This document shows, piece after piece, positions 56,366 through 64,000 of a DNA stretch of 64,000 bases; positions within the stretch are counted from its first letter, which is position 1; the number at the start of each line of letters is the position of its first letter. The notes below the pieces were generated by a model that was not told the origin of the DNA, ran no database searches, and worked only from the letters and a program-made list of their open reading frames with translations. The stretch lies in NCBI RefSeq assembly GCF_003058325.1, contig NZ_CP028843.1, positions 6,305,001 to 6,369,000 of the forward strand, in the 5' to 3' direction. Both the position numbers and the translations under genes were made by a program. This DNA comes from Methylobacterium currus. Lineage in GTDB: Bacteria > Pseudomonadota > Alphaproteobacteria > Rhizobiales > Beijerinckiaceae.

Positions 56366-57267
56366 TCAGCTTCATCGACGATCACCGGGAGGTCTACGGG
56401 GTCGAGCCGATCTGCAGGGTGCTGCCGATCGCCCCGTCGACCTACTACCTGCATGCGGCCCGACGTGCCGATCCCGAGAAGCAGCCGGTTCGTGCGCGCA
56501 GCGACGCCGCGTTGATGATCGAGATCCAGCGCGTGTTCGAGGCCAACTTCTGCGTCTACGGCGTGAGGAAGGTCTGGCGGCAACTGGCCCGGGAGGGGAT
56601 CGTGACCGCGCGATGCACGGTGGCGCGGCTGATGCGCCGATTGGGCTTGGCGGGGGTGGTGCGTGGCAGGACCGTACGCACCACGATCCCCGACCCGGCC
56701 GCTGCCTGCGCTCTCGACCGCGTCAACCGCCACTTCAAGGCTCCCCGGCCGAATGCCTTGTGGGTCAGCGACTTCACCTACGTGCCGACGTGGTCGGGCT
56801 TCGTCTATGTGGCCTTCGTCATCGATGTGTTCGCCCGGCGCATCGTCGGTTGGCGGGCCTCACGCAGCGCTCACGCGTGCTTCGTCCTGGATGCTCTGGA
56901 ACAGGCGCTGCACGAGCGTCGCCCTGGTCAGGGCAGCGGGCTGGTGCATCACTCGGACCGCGGCTCGCAATACTTGGCTCTACGCTATACCGAGCGCCTG
57001 GCTGGAGCAGGCATCGAGCCGTCGGTCGGCAGCGTCGGCGACAGCTACGACAATGCCTTGGCGGAGACGATCAACGGCCTGTTCAAGGCAGAGGTCATCC
57101 ACCGACGCGGACCCTGGCGCTCCTTCGAGGCCGTCGAGTACGCCACCCTGGAGTGGGTCGACTGGTACAACCACCGTCGCCTCCTCGCGCCAATCGGCAA
57201 CGTCCCTCCCGCCGAGGCCGAAGCGCGCTACTATGCTCACGTCGGCGACCAGGCCTCGGCCGCCTGA
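56362..57267 (+). CDS. IS3 copy 2, transposase orfB
   Basis: 301 aa, identical to the copy 1 product, with all three catalytic acids of the rve domain ([27 protein letters not shown]). The terminal repeats and target duplication are intact. The element is therefore likely active or recently active. Confidence 0.9.
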   Translation: MISFIDDHREVYGVEPICRVLPIAPSTYYLHAARRADPEKQPVRARSDAALMIEIQRVFEANFCVYGVRKVWRQLAREGIVTARCTVARLMRRLGLAGVVRGRTVRTTIPDPAAACALDRVNRHFKAPRPNALWVSDFTYVPTWSGFVYVAFVIDVFARRIVGWRASRSAHACFVLDALEQALHERRPGQGSGLVHHSDRGSQYLALRYTERLAGAGIEPSVGSVGDSYDNALAETINGLFKAEVIHRRGPWRSFEAVEYATLEWVDWYNHRRLLAPIGNVPPAEAEARYYAHVGDQASAA

Positions 57268-57648
57268 CCCAAGCCAACAAGCCTCCGAAAAACCCGGAGC
57301 GGTTCACTTTGAGAGCGCCCGCATCGTTGCCATCGTCCGGCAATTGAGGAGGAGGCCCCCTGTGCGATCACCTGTCTCATGGGCAACCGAGAGTCGGCTC
57401 TGCTGCAGGCCGTGCACAATCCCCGTCGGGCCACGGCCTGGATTATATCCGGAGGCGAACGGACACGGGCTTCATACGGCGTCGAGCGCGCAGCGGACAT
57501 ACCAACCGCGGAACTGGACAGGATCGCCGGTCTGAAGACCGTGCACGAGGACGTGCTGCGGTACTACGTCCATGCCGGTTGCTTCTGGATTGGAACAGGG
57601 CTCAAGCAGAGAGTCAATTCCGCAAATGTTGAAGTGACGCCCGCATGA

Positions 57649-58098
57649 AAAAGCCCCGCTCGGCGGTTGCCGGCGGGACTGAAGGCGGGGTCTCGGGTCT
57701 TGAAGATCCGCCGGCTAACGAACGGACAACGGGTGGGTTCCGGGTTGAGGGGCAGAACCCAATCAGCTTGACCATGCGAGGGGCTGCTTGCGATCCCACT
57801 CGGGCATTCCAGCGACGCTCGCGCAATCCATGCTGCCGACCCCAAGCAGACCTTCGAGCGGCGCCCGCCGAAGGACCGCAAGGGGTGGACGGTGTGTGAA
57901 AACTCAGGCGCGCCCCGAATTTGTAGAACGATCTTCTGCGCTGCCGCCATCGGAGGAACCGAGGTGGTGGCCGAGTGCCGTCGGGATGCCTATGCAGCCG
58001 CTGCCCAGGGTGGACGAGGGGAAGATCCTTCTACGACCTCTGCGTTTTCACACAGCCTCGGTGGATAGCGGCGGTTCAGCTCGGCTGCATGCCGTGAG
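57649..58098. other. intergenic, no gene seen
   Basis: 450 bases between the phosphoesterase remnant and the LysR gene. The stretch 57649-57692 has a GC stem (CCCCGC and GCGGGG, followed by CTTTTT on the reverse strand) that could be a leftward terminator or decay product. Nothing else is supported. Confidence 0.45.
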
Positions 58099-59010
58099 TT
58101 AGGGGACCATGTGAAATTCAGCGCAAGCCCCCGTTTCAGCGGGGTAGCCCGCTTCCGCTTCGAGCGCGTGCACGATGTGCTCGGCCAGGAGATCGGCGGC
58201 CCGCGGCAGGGAGCCCGGTGCGCGATACAGCACCACCTCCGTCGCCGGCAGTGCAGGAAGGCCGTGCGTGCCCGACACGCGGATCAAGCCGGACTGGATC
58301 ATGCCCTTGGGCAGCACCGTCACGCCCAACCCGGCGCGAACGGCGGCTTGCAGGCCCAGCAGGCTCTGGCTGGTATAGACGATGCGCCAGGGCAGGCGCG
58401 CCGCCTCGAGCGCTTGCAGCGCCCTCTTCCGGTAGACGTCGGGGACCGGCGCGAGCACCAGCGGGATCGGTCCCGGACCGAGCGCGAGGCCGGGTGACGC
58501 GACCCATTCCAGCACCTCGCACCAGATGCCGACGCCGCCACCAGGCCCCTGCGGCTCGCGCTTGAGGAGCACGAGGTCGTAGAGGCCACGGGAGAAGCCG
58601 TCGAGCAGATGCACCGTGAAGTCGCAATGGACTTCCAGCGATACGCGCGGATGGGCGCGGGCGAAGCGCGCCAGCACGTCCGGCAGGTGCGCCGTCGCGA
58701 AATCCTCCGGGGTGCCGAGGCGCACGACGCCCTCAACCTCCGGTTCCATGATGCGGGCGCAGGCCTCGTCGCCAAGACTCAGGATCTGCCGCGCGTAGCC
58801 GAGCAGGATCTCGCCCTCCGGCGTGAGCTGGAGGTCGTGACCGTCACGGTCGAAGACGCGCCGGCCGAGGCCGTCCTCCAGCCGCTTGATCTGCAGGGAG
58901 ACTGTCGACTGGGTGCGCCCGATGCGCTCGGCCGCACGGGTGAAACTCCCGCTCTCAACGATGCGGAGGAAGGCGCGCAGCAGATCGAAGTCGAGGGGCG
59001 AGTCGGGCAT
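58099..59010 (-). CDS. LysR-family transcription regulator
   Basis: 303 aa from the ATG at 59010 (MPDSPLDFDLLRAFLRIVESGSFTRAAERIGRTQSTVSLQIKRLEDGLGRRVFDRDGHDLQLTPEGEILL), the canonical LysR winged helix-turn-helix. The effector domain begins GVVRLGTPEDFATAHLPDVLARFARAHPRVSLEVH and includes GLGVTVLPKGMIQSGL. It lies downstream of the RND pump genes on the same strand, with a 190-base gap. It may regulate the pump, but LysR proteins are usually divergent from targets, so this is uncertain. Confidence 0.9.
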   Translation of the reverse strand: MPDSPLDFDLLRAFLRIVESGSFTRAAERIGRTQSTVSLQIKRLEDGLGRRVFDRDGHDLQLTPEGEILLGYARQILSLGDEACARIMEPEVEGVVRLGTPEDFATAHLPDVLARFARAHPRVSLEVHCDFTVHLLDGFSRGLYDLVLLKREPQGPGGGVGIWCEVLEWVASPGLALGPGPIPLVLAPVPDVYRKRALQALEAARLPWRIVYTSQSLLGLQAAVRAGLGVTVLPKGMIQSGLIRVSGTHGLPALPATEVVLYRAPGSLPRAADLLAEHIVHALEAEAGYPAETGACAEFHMVP

Positions 59011-59199
59011 GCGATACTCGGTCGGGCCGGCGTCGGGATATCGAACGCGGTCCGACATCGCGAGCATGCCGGAGGATACTCGCCAGAGGGGCCCGGACCA
59101 GGGTGCCCGCCCGATGTCGAGGGGCTGCACCTTCGCTTCAAGCCCGGCGCCGGCAATGACGGTCATTGGCGAAACCGATCGCCGGCGCCCGGTCTCCGC

Positions 59200-62100
59200 T
59201 CAGGCGACCTCCGCTCGGCCCGCCTCGGCGAGCGCCGGCTTCGCTGCCGCGCGGTCCCGCCCGAGCGTGCGCATCACCACCACGAAGAAAATCGGCACCC
59301 AGAACACGGCGAGCACCGTCGCGGTGATCATGCCGCCGAGCACGCCGGTGCCGAGCGCCTGCTGGCTCATCGCGCTCGCGCCCGAGGCGATCACCAGCGG
59401 CACCACGCCCAGGATGAAGGCGAGCGAGGTCATCAGGATCGGTCGGAACCGCAGCTCGGCCGCTTCGAGCGTCGCCTCCACCAGGGGCTTGCCCTGCGCC
59501 CGCAGGTCCTTGGCGAACTCGATGATCAGGATCGCGTTCTTGGCCGACAGGCCGATGATCGTGATAAGCCCGACCGTGAAGTAGACGTCGTTGGGCAGGC
59601 CCCGCAGGTAGGCCGCTGCCACCGAGCCGACAATGCCGAGCGGCACCACCAGCATCACCGCGAGGGGAATCGTCCAGCTCTCGTAGAGGGCCGCGAGGCA
59701 CAGGAACACGAACAGGATCGACAACCCGAGCAGGAAGGCCGCCTGCGAGCCCGCGAGCTTCTCCTGAAGCGACTGGCCGGCCCACTCGTAGCCGAATCCG
59801 GCCGGCAGCGTGCCCATGAGGCGCTCCATCTCGGCGAGCGCGTCGCCCGAGGTGTAGCAGGGGGCAGGCTCGCCGGTGAGCCGCACGGCCGGATAGCCGT
59901 TGAAACCGACCACCTGCGTCGGTCCCGTCACCCAGGCCACGCGCGCGAACGAGGAGAACGGCACCATCGCGCCCGCGCTGTTGCGCGCGCTGTAGGTCAG
60001 CAGGTCCTCCGGGCGCACCCGCTTTGCTTCCTCGGCCTGGACGATGACGCGTTGCATGCGCCCGCGGTTGAGGAAGTCGTTGACGTAGGTCGAGCCGAGC
60101 TGGGCGGACAAGGTGGCGTTGATGTCCGCGAAGGTGACGCCGAGGGCCGCCGCCTTCTCGCGGTCGATGTCGAGCCGGATCTGCGGCGCGGGCGGCAGGC
60201 CCTCGACCACCACCTTCCGGAGTACCGGCGAGCGGGCGGCCGCGGCCAGCAGCTGGTCCTTGGCCACCATCAACGCGTCGTAGCCGCGCTGCGAGCGGTC
60301 CTGGAGGCGGAAGCTGAAGCCGCTCGTCGTGCCGAGATTGGCGATTGGCGGCGGCGCCAGAGCCGAGACCTCGGCGTCGCGCAGCCGGGCGAAGGCGGCG
60401 TTGCTGTCCGCGATGATCGCCTCGGCGCTCTGGTCGGCGCCGCGCTCCGACCAGTCCTTGAGGGTGACGAAGGCCTGCCCCGTCATCGCGCCCTGGCCGT
60501 AGAAGCTGAAGCCTGTGATGAACGTCACCTTGTCGACGCCCGGAGTGCGGGCCATCCGGTCCTCCACCGCCCTGACGACGTCGAGCGTGCGGCTCGCGCT
60601 CGCATCCGAAGGAGCGAGGAGGTCGGCCATGACGAAGCCCTGGTCGTCGACCGGCACGAAGCCGGAGGGAAGCCGCCACATCGCGGTGCCGAGGCCGGCG
60701 AGCAGGGCAAGGTAGAGCAGCATGAAGCGTCCGGCCCGCGCCACCATCCAGCCCGTGGCACGGCCGTAGCCCCGCGTGAGCCGGTCCAGCCGGTGGTTGA
60801 ACCAGCCGAAGAACCCGCGTTTGGCGTGGCCGTGTCCTTTCTCGACCGGCTTGAGCAGCGTCGCGCACAGCGCGGGGGTGAGCGACAGCGCCAAGAAGGC
60901 CGAGAAGCCGATCGACACCACCATGGAGGCGGAGAACTGCTGGTACATGATGCCGACCGAGCCGGGGAAGAACGCCATCGGCACGAACACCGCCATCAGC
61001 ACCAGCGTGATGCCGATCACCGCCCCGGTGATCTGACCCATCGCCTTCTCGGTCGCCTCCCTCGGGGATAGGCCCTCCTCGGCCATGATCCGCTCGACGT
61101 TCTCGACAACCACGATGGCGTCGTCGACGAGGATGCCGATCGCCAGCACCATCCCGAACATCGTCAGCACGTTGATCGAGAAACCGAGCCAGAGCAGCGC
61201 CACGCAGGTGCCCAGTAGCGCGATCGGCACCACGATCGTCGGGATCAGCGTGTAGCGGATGTTCTGTAGGAACAGGAACATCACGAGAAAGACGAGCACC
61301 ACCGCCTCGGCGAGCGTCAGCAGCACCTTCTTGACCGAGGCCCGGATCACCGGCGTGACATCGTAGGACACCTCGTAGGCGACGCCGGGCGGGAAGAAGG
61401 CCGCGAGCTGGCCCATCCTGGTCCTTACGGCTTCGGCCGTCGCGAGCGCGTTGCCGCGCGGTGCGAGCTGCACCGCCACGGCCGCGGCGGGCTTTCCATT
61501 CAGCCGCGTCGAGAAGGCGTAGGACAATCCTCCGACCTCGATGCGCGCCACGTCGTCGAGGCGCACCGTCGAGCCGTCCGGATTGGCGCGCAGCACGATG
61601 GCGCCGAACTCCTCCGGTGCTTCGAGCTGGCCCTTGACCAGAACCATGTTCTGGGTGCGCTCGGTGACGGGGCTTGGGGCGGTGCCGAGGAGCCCGGACG
61701 AGACCTGGGCGTTCTGGGCCCGGATCGCCGCCTCGACGTCGCCGGCCGTCAGGCTGAGGCCGAGCATCTTGTCGGGGTCGAGCCAGATGCGCATCGCCCG
61801 CTCGGTCGAGAACAGGCGCGCGCGGCCCACGCCCGGGAGGCGGCGCAACTCGGGCAGGACGTAGCGCGTGGCGACGTCGCCGAGCCCAACCTCGTCGAGG
61901 CTGCCGTCGGGCGAGGTGAGGGTGACGAATTGCAGGATCGCGCTCGATGCCTCGACGACCTGGATGCCCTGCTGCCGCACGGCCTCGGGCAGGCGGGGCT
62001 CGATGCGCTTGATCCGGTTCTGGACGTCGACTGCCGCCAGAGCCACGTCGGTCCCGGGCTGGAAGTTCGCGACGATCTCAACCTCGCCGGTCGTATCGCT

Positions 62101-62343
62101 GGTGGATTCATAGTTCAGGATGTTGGCGGCCCCGTTCAGCTCCTCCTCAATGAGGCGGGTCACGCTGTAATAGAGGTTCTGCGTCGAGGCGCCCGGATAG
62201 ACCGTCGAGATCGCGATCGAGGGCGGCGCGATGACCGGATACTGGGCCACGGGCAGGAACGGCAGGGCGAGCAGGCCGCCGAGGCAGATGAAGATGGCTA
62301 CGACCCAGGCGAAGATCGGCCGCGCGATGAAGAAGGCGGGCAT
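59200..62343 (-). CDS. RND efflux inner-membrane permease (AcrB/HAE1 type)
   Basis: 1047 aa from the ATG at 62343 (MPAFFIARPIFAWVVAIFICLGGLLALPFLPVAQYP). The proton-relay Asp pair lies in AIGILVDDAIVVVENVERIMAEEGLSPREATEKAM. Twelve membrane helices and two large periplasmic loops are recognisable, including PPGVAYEVSYDVTPVIRASVKKV and the docking-domain end TIIGLSAKNAILIIEFAKDLRAQGK. It pumps hydrophobic drugs, bile acids, solvents or similar compounds with the adaptor encoded upstream. The outer-membrane channel is not in the window. The reading frame is complete. Confidence 0.95.
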   Translation of the reverse strand: MPAFFIARPIFAWVVAIFICLGGLLALPFLPVAQYPVIAPPSIAISTVYPGASTQNLYYSVTRLIEEELNGAANILNYESTSDTTGEVEIVANFQPGTDVALAAVDVQNRIKRIEPRLPEAVRQQGIQVVEASSAILQFVTLTSPDGSLDEVGLGDVATRYVLPELRRLPGVGRARLFSTERAMRIWLDPDKMLGLSLTAGDVEAAIRAQNAQVSSGLLGTAPSPVTERTQNMVLVKGQLEAPEEFGAIVLRANPDGSTVRLDDVARIEVGGLSYAFSTRLNGKPAAAVAVQLAPRGNALATAEAVRTRMGQLAAFFPPGVAYEVSYDVTPVIRASVKKVLLTLAEAVVLVFLVMFLFLQNIRYTLIPTIVVPIALLGTCVALLWLGFSINVLTMFGMVLAIGILVDDAIVVVENVERIMAEEGLSPREATEKAMGQITGAVIGITLVLMAVFVPMAFFPGSVGIMYQQFSASMVVSIGFSAFLALSLTPALCATLLKPVEKGHGHAKRGFFGWFNHRLDRLTRGYGRATGWMVARAGRFMLLYLALLAGLGTAMWRLPSGFVPVDDQGFVMADLLAPSDASASRTLDVVRAVEDRMARTPGVDKVTFITGFSFYGQGAMTGQAFVTLKDWSERGADQSAEAIIADSNAAFARLRDAEVSALAPPPIANLGTTSGFSFRLQDRSQRGYDALMVAKDQLLAAAARSPVLRKVVVEGLPPAPQIRLDIDREKAAALGVTFADINATLSAQLGSTYVNDFLNRGRMQRVIVQAEEAKRVRPEDLLTYSARNSAGAMVPFSSFARVAWVTGPTQVVGFNGYPAVRLTGEPAPCYTSGDALAEMERLMGTLPAGFGYEWAGQSLQEKLAGSQAAFLLGLSILFVFLCLAALYESWTIPLAVMLVVPLGIVGSVAAAYLRGLPNDVYFTVGLITIIGLSAKNAILIIEFAKDLRAQGKPLVEATLEAAELRFRPILMTSLAFILGVVPLVIASGASAMSQQALGTGVLGGMITATVLAVFWVPIFFVVVMRTLGRDRAAAKPALAEAGRAEVA

Positions 62344-62381
62344 GACAGCGTGTCTCCGGAGAGAGGACGGTCGCGGGGGGA

Positions 62382-63575
62382 TCAGTTCTGCGCGGCGCTG
62401 GCGGAGGCAGCACTCCCCGACCACGGAACTGGCGTGACCGGGCCGCCGGGGACGAACTTCTGGAAGCCCTCGACCACGACGCGATTGCCTGCCTGCAGAC
62501 CATCCTCGATGACGACCTGGTCGCCGAGGGTCCGCCCGGTGCGCACCGGCTGCAGGACGGCCCGGCCCGCATCGTTGATCACATAGACCTCGCTGCCGCC
62601 GGCATTGTTGCGCTGGATGGCTTGGCGGGGCAGCGTAACGGCGCGGGCGCTGACGCCCTCCTCGATCTGCACCCGCACGTAGGTGCCGGGTAGAAGGTCG
62701 GCCTGCGGGTTGGGGAACTCTCCCCGCAGCGTCACCTTCCCGGTCCCCGGATCGACCGTCACGTCCGAGAACAGCAGGCGCCCGGTGTGCGGATAGGGGG
62801 TGCCGTCGTCGAAGAGCAGGCGCACGCGGGCCGCGTCCGGGGAAACCTGGCGCAGGCGCCCGGAGGCGAGGTCGCGCTTGAGCTGGTTGAGCTCGGTCAC
62901 CGACTGGGTGAAATCCGCGTAGATCGGGTCGAGCTGCTGGATGGTGGCGAGATGGGTGGCCTCGGTCTGGCCCACGAGCGCCCCCTCGGTGACCAGCGCG
63001 CGGCCGATGCGCCCGGTGATCGGGGCGCGGATGGTGGCGTAGTCGAGGTTGATCTGCGCCCGCTTGACCGCCGCCTTCTGGGCCGCGACCTCGGCCTCCG
63101 CCTGCCGCTCGGCGGAGAGCGCGAGGTCGTACTGGGCCTGCGTCGTGGTCTGGCCGGACAGCAGGGCGCGCAGCCGGTCCTCCTGGCGCGACGCCTGGAA
63201 CAGGCTGGCCTCGGCCCGGGCGAGGGCGGCCTTGGCGCTCTCGAGCTCGACCTCGAAGGGGAGCGGGTCGACGCGGTAGAGTACGTCGCCCTTCTTGACC
63301 ACGCTGCCCTGCTGGAAGGCGCGCTCGACGATGATGCCGGAGACGCGCGGACGCACTTCGGCGATGCGCATCGGCGTCACCCGACCGGGCAGCTCCTTGG
63401 TCAGGGTGACGGGCCTCGGCTGGACCGTCACGATGCCAACCTCCGGCGCTGATTCAGCATTGCCCGCGAAGGCGGAGGGCGCGGGACCGGCGCCGGCGAG
63501 GAGCACAGCGGCGACAACTAGAGCTCGGCCCCTCCGCATGCGGATGGTCCGCGAGCGGTCCAGCATTCGTGACAT
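62382..63575 (-). CDS. RND efflux periplasmic adaptor (AcrA type)
   Basis: 397 aa. An N-terminal signal (RRGRALVVAAVLLAGAGPAPSAFAG) lacks a lipobox Cys. The lipoyl and hairpin regions are seen in RVTPMRIAEVRPRVSGIIVERAFQQGSVVKKGDVLYRVD and the long coiled hairpin (AKAALARAEASLFQASRQEDRLRALL). The barrel domain starts DYATIRAPITGRIGRALVTEGALV. It is first in the operon, with 38 bases before the permease start. Confidence 0.94.
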   Translation of the reverse strand: MSRMLDRSRTIRMRRGRALVVAAVLLAGAGPAPSAFAGNAESAPEVGIVTVQPRPVTLTKELPGRVTPMRIAEVRPRVSGIIVERAFQQGSVVKKGDVLYRVDPLPFEVELESAKAALARAEASLFQASRQEDRLRALLSGQTTTQAQYDLALSAERQAEAEVAAQKAAVKRAQINLDYATIRAPITGRIGRALVTEGALVGQTEATHLATIQQLDPIYADFTQSVTELNQLKRDLASGRLRQVSPDAARVRLLFDDGTPYPHTGRLLFSDVTVDPGTGKVTLRGEFPNPQADLLPGTYVRVQIEEGVSARAVTLPRQAIQRNNAGGSEVYVINDAGRAVLQPVRTGRTLGDQVVIEDGLQAGNRVVVEGFQKFVPGGPVTPVPWSGSAASASAAQN

Positions 63576-63904
63576 GGCTCTATTCTCGTTCGGAAGAGCA
63601 TCGAGGTACCGTCAGCCGGCACCGACGGTGCGGACCCGCGACCTCGCACCATGAGATCGGTGGGCAGGCGCCGTTTTCAAGTCGTCGTTATTCGCGAAAG
63701 CTGGAGCGGAGGCGCCTTGTTATATCGATTGCTGCTCATTGAGATAATTGATGGCAATCATTTGTGGATATCGACTTGCGGCCTGACGGAGCGCCGCCCA
63801 CGTCTCAGAGCGCTCGAGGTCCGGGCCCCTCTGGTGAGTGCCTGCCGGCGCACTCGCGATGTCGGACCACTCCCGACTATGCGGTCCGGCATGAAGGCGC
63901 CTTC
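63576..63904. promoter_or_regulatory. divergent promoter region, RND pump and TerC-like gene
   Basis: 330 bases between divergent genes. An AT-rich stretch at about 63718-63775 (TTATATCGATTGCTGCTCAT and later GATATCGA) is the likely promoter area. No exact operator palindrome was found. Confidence 0.45.
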
Positions 63905-64000
63905 ATGGAATCCAGCATGTTGTCCGTCGACTGGCTCGGAAAGCCCGCCTGGCTTTGGCTCGGCTTCCTCGGCCTCGTGGCCGGGCTCCTCGCCCTCGAT
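63905..64000 (+). CDS. TerC-like membrane protein, start only
   Basis: 32 residues are visible: MESSMLSVDWLGKPAWLWLGF, then LGLVAGLLALD, running off the right edge. The pattern of an acidic first segment, WLGKPAWLWLGFL and an LALD end resembles the first helix of TerC/Alx-type integral membrane proteins, thought to handle metal ions or tellurite stress. A start at the second Met (63917) is equally possible. The family call rests on one helix. Confidence 0.5.
   Translation, partial: MESSMLSVDWLGKPAWLWLGFLGLVAGLLALD

Larger units (their letters stand above)
55989..57306 (+). mobile_element. IS3-family element, copy 2
   Basis: 1318 bases from TGAACCGCTCCGGG to its complement at the right, with perfect 26-bp ends. 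It is flanked by the 3-bp target duplication CTT (55986-55988 and 57307-57309). Removing the element and one CTT restores GACAAGGGCTTTGAGAGC in the phosphoesterase gene. Confidence 0.95.
55849..57648 (+). pseudogene. metallophosphoesterase, split by IS3 and frameshifted
   Basis: The part before the IS (55849-55988) reads MDELTYAIGAIHGCSDALERSRERIAAHGAGRPRHLVFLGDYIDKG. The GDIHG metal motif has Asp changed to Ala, while GDYID is intact. After the IS, FESARIVAIVRQL continues the frame exactly. One missing base in the run AATTGAGGAGGAGG at about 57342 then shifts to EEEAPCAITCLMGNRESALLQAVHN, where the usual GNHE reads GNRE. The C-terminus is cut after YYVHAGC. The gene is dead through insertion, a frameshift and lost metal ligands. 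It was related to the Ser/Thr phosphatase-like ApaH/PrpE group. Confidence 0.82.

Noticed and set aside
63576..63904. LysR-type operator between the efflux genes and the TerC-like gene
   Set aside because: No T-N11-A palindrome of convincing quality was found, only AT-rich DNA.

Overview
The window is high-GC DNA of an alphaproteobacterium, most likely a Methylobacterium or close relative. This is inferred from the fused urease gamma/beta gene, the E. coli-type PaoABC aldehyde oxidoreductase, the gene styles and the dispersed GC-rich palindromes. No 16S or other definitive marker is present. The left half (1-32.3 kb) and the right end (58-64 kb) look like ordinary chromosome. The middle (about 32.4-57.6 kb) is an accessory region full of insertion sequences, decayed genes and patches of lower GC.

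Left part. A partial GT4 glycosyltransferase (-), an alpha/beta hydrolase (+), the radical-SAM protein YgiQ (+), and a cupin plus FAD oxidoreductase pair (-) come first. A urease operon follows (6.8-12.6 kb, +): ureD, fused ureAB, a VapB/VapC-type toxin-antitoxin pair, ureC, a frameshifted DUF29 gene, ureE and ureF. No ureG is visible. Next are paoABC (-, molybdenum aldehyde oxidoreductase with a Tat signal), a small membrane protein, an opgG/opgD-like glucan gene with a GNAT gene, an ornithine decarboxylase with a long leader, and a second GNAT.

Phenylacetate block (23.0-31.6 kb). paaG-paaI-paaK-tetR run leftward. A branched-chain-type ABC importer (binding protein, LivH, a fused LivM-LivG, LivF) runs rightward. 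The shared intergenic region carries an ACC-CCGG-GGT palindrome suited to the local TetR regulator. The importer may therefore take up phenylacetate or a related aromatic acid.

Accessory region (32.4-57.6 kb). A tRNA-Ile2(CAT) remnant lies next to a dead tyrosine integrase at the left, and the intact tRNA-Ile2(CAT) lies at 55.3 kb in the opposite orientation. Between them are phage or island hypotheticals, a PilZ protein, a broken HNH nuclease, and two separate sulfatase plus formylglycine-generating-enzyme operons, one next to an outer-membrane SphA-like protein. The transposable elements are IS481, IS5, two IS630 types, IS21 nested in IS630, and two IS3 copies. One IS3 copy interrupts a metallophosphoesterase gene, and several insertion boundaries can be read to the base.

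Right end. A LysR regulator and an RND efflux pump (adaptor plus inner-membrane permease) run leftward, and the start of a TerC-like membrane protein runs off the right edge.

The most interesting points are the two sulfatase/FGE modules with different modification motifs on an IS-built island, the toxin-antitoxin pair inside the urease operon, the paa-linked ABC importer with its operator, and the inverted tRNA-Ile2 boundaries with a doubly inactivated integrase.
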